A stretch of 7,095 nt of DNA, from positions 1 through 7,095 of the forward strand of contig JAJFGK010000153.1 in the NCBI GenBank assembly GCA_021776195.1, read 5' to 3'. Positions within the stretch are counted from its first letter, which is position 1, and every line of letters starts with the position of its first letter. Source of the stretch: Kiloniellaceae bacterium. Lineage in GTDB: Bacteria > Pseudomonadota > Alphaproteobacteria > Kiloniellales > Kiloniellaceae. Shown piece after piece: positions 6,326 through 7,095 of this stretch. Under the pieces are notes generated by a model. The model made no database searches. It was not told where the DNA came from and was given only the letters and a program-made list of their open reading frames with translations. The position numbers were made by a program, and so were the translations under genes.

Positions 6326-6342
6326 GATTTCGAGATCAAATC
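6326..6342. promoter_or_regulatory. LysR-type operator candidate (T-N11-A dyad)
   Basis: GATTT (6326-6330) and AAATC (6338-6342) are exact complements separated by 7 bases. T6328 and A6340 give the T-N11-A spacing typical of LysR-family boxes. It lies in the divergent 6309-6436 region, which is clearly AT-richer than the genes. A TCGAAAA at 6354-6360 and the direct repeat TCGTTGA (6376-6382 and 6414-6420) may be additional contact sites. No convincing -35/-10 pair was found for either direction. Confidence 0.45.
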
Positions 6343-6436
6343 TTCCAAATACATCGAAAAACGCAGATCTCTAGGTCGTTGAAGCATTCGCGTTTCAAAA
6401 ACAACAGTTACGCTCGTTGACAAGAAGGAATTGAAC

Positions 6437-7095
6437 ATGACCACCTCTCCCTCACCACGACACCTGGGGAAATCGGGACCTCTGGCCGGCCCAATCGGGA
6501 TCGGCACCTGGGCCATCGGCGGCCCCTTCAGCAGCGGCGCGGGTTGCCGCTATCCCACCGGCGCGCCGCTCGGATATGGCGATGTCGACGACGCCGTCTC
6601 GCTTCGCGCCCTGCACTGCGCTCTCGACCTGGGGGCCCTTCTGTTCGACACCTCCGACGCCTATGGCACGGGCCACGCCGAGCGTATTCTCGGGCAGGCG
6701 TTGCAGGGCCGGCGCGAGCGTGTCCTGATCGCCACCAAGTTCGGCAACCGCTACGACGAGGCCAGCCGCCAGTTGACCGGCGCCGATGCCTCGCCGGTCT
6801 ACATCCGCCAGGCCTGCGAGGCCTCGCTGCGGCGTCTCCAGACGGACTGGATCGACCTTTACCAACTGCATCTGGGCGACCTTCCGCCAAGCGAGGCGGA
6901 GGACGTCGCCGATACCCTCGACCGGCTCCGTCAGGAAGGGCTCATTCGATCCTACGGCTGGAGCACCGACGATCCCGCGCGCGCCGCCCTCTTCGCCAAA
7001 CGCCCCGGGGCTTCCGCGGTGCAGTTCGACCTGAACGTCTTCGACGACGCCCCCGAAATGATCGAACTCTGCGAGCGGGACGATCTGGCCGGCAT
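6437..7095 (+). CDS. Aldo/keto reductase, N-terminal 219 residues (runs off window)
   Basis: This is a cytosolic NAD(P)H-dependent oxidoreductase with a TIM barrel, reducing aldehydes or ketones. The window shows 219 codons plus two bases without a stop; complete members usually have 300-350 residues. All four catalytic residues of the family are present: D71 and Y76 in LFDTSDAYGTG (69-79), K101 in IATKFGNR (98-105) and H145 in LYQLHLGD (141-148). Other family marks are GIGTWAIGG (21-29), HAERILGQAL (80-89) and SLRRLQTDWIDLY (130-142). The ATG at 6437 follows a very good ribosome site, AAGGA at 6425-6429, with a 7-base spacer. The segment between the first strand and first helix (about 30-50) is rich in Gly and Pro, as in some bacterial relatives. 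Divergence from a LysR-type gene across an AT-rich operator-like region suggests it is the regulated target. Substrate unknown. Confidence 0.9.
   Translation, partial: MTTSPSPRHLGKSGPLAGPIGIGTWAIGGPFSSGAGCRYPTGAPLGYGDVDDAVSLRALHCALDLGALLFDTSDAYGTGHAERILGQALQGRRERVLIATKFGNRYDEASRQLTGADASPVYIRQACEASLRRLQTDWIDLYQLHLGDLPPSEAEDVADTLDRLRQEGLIRSYGWSTDDPARAALFAKRPGASAVQFDLNVFDDAPEMIELCERDDLAG

Noticed and set aside
6417..6422. Perfect TTGACA hexamer before the aldo/keto reductase
   Set aside because: It lies only 14 bases before the start codon, so the matching -10 would fall inside the gene; probably chance.
6452..6871. 139-codon minus-strand frame opposite the aldo/keto reductase
   Set aside because: The plus frame has the complete catalytic tetrad and a good ribosome site; the antisense frame has no recognisable motif.

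Overview
The window looks like chromosomal DNA of a high-GC alphaproteobacterium, perhaps a Rhodospirillales-type lineage. This is inferred from strong G/C preference at third codon positions, long antisense open frames, a dispersed-repeat-like palindrome with a G-rich tail, and the kinds of genes present. No rRNA, tRNA or CRISPR array was seen. The taxonomic guess is inference only.

Layout: (i) Positions 1-49 hold the first 16 codons of a minus-strand gene that leaves the window. Its N-terminus resembles an ISAs1-type transposase, and the surrounding ~130 bases are visibly less GC-rich than the rest. (ii) Positions 135-174 hold a perfect 9-bp hairpin followed by a G-tract array with G-quadruplex form. 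(iii) A plus-strand pair follows: low-specificity L-threonine aldolase (ltaE, 280-1347) and, 37 bases later, a 652-residue FMN/4Fe-4S/FAD oxidoreductase of the FadH/trimethylamine dehydrogenase class (1385-3343), probably one operon. (iv) A short convergent intergenic region contains a strong stem-loop (3409-3445). (v) On the minus strand, read right to left, come a LysR-type regulator (6308-5397) and two tandem EamA/DMT-type ten-helix transporters (5286-4384 and 4387-3482). The transporters overlap by 4 nt, align without gaps and are about half identical. (vi) Divergent from the regulator, and cut by the window end, is an aldo/keto reductase (6437-7095+). The 128-bp gap between them is AT-rich and carries two dyads that look like LysR-type operators.

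Working picture: two metabolic modules meet tail to tail. The left one joins a beta-hydroxy-amino-acid aldolase to a flavin/iron-sulfur ene-reductase-like enzyme. The right one is a classical divergent LysR/target-gene arrangement (regulator plus aldo/keto reductase), with a duplicated small-metabolite exporter pair behind the regulator. No clearly new defence or mobile system was found. The best points for follow-up are the mixed active-site signature of the oxidoreductase, the duplicated coupled transporters, the divergent operator region, and the edge transposase with the hairpin/G-quadruplex element.
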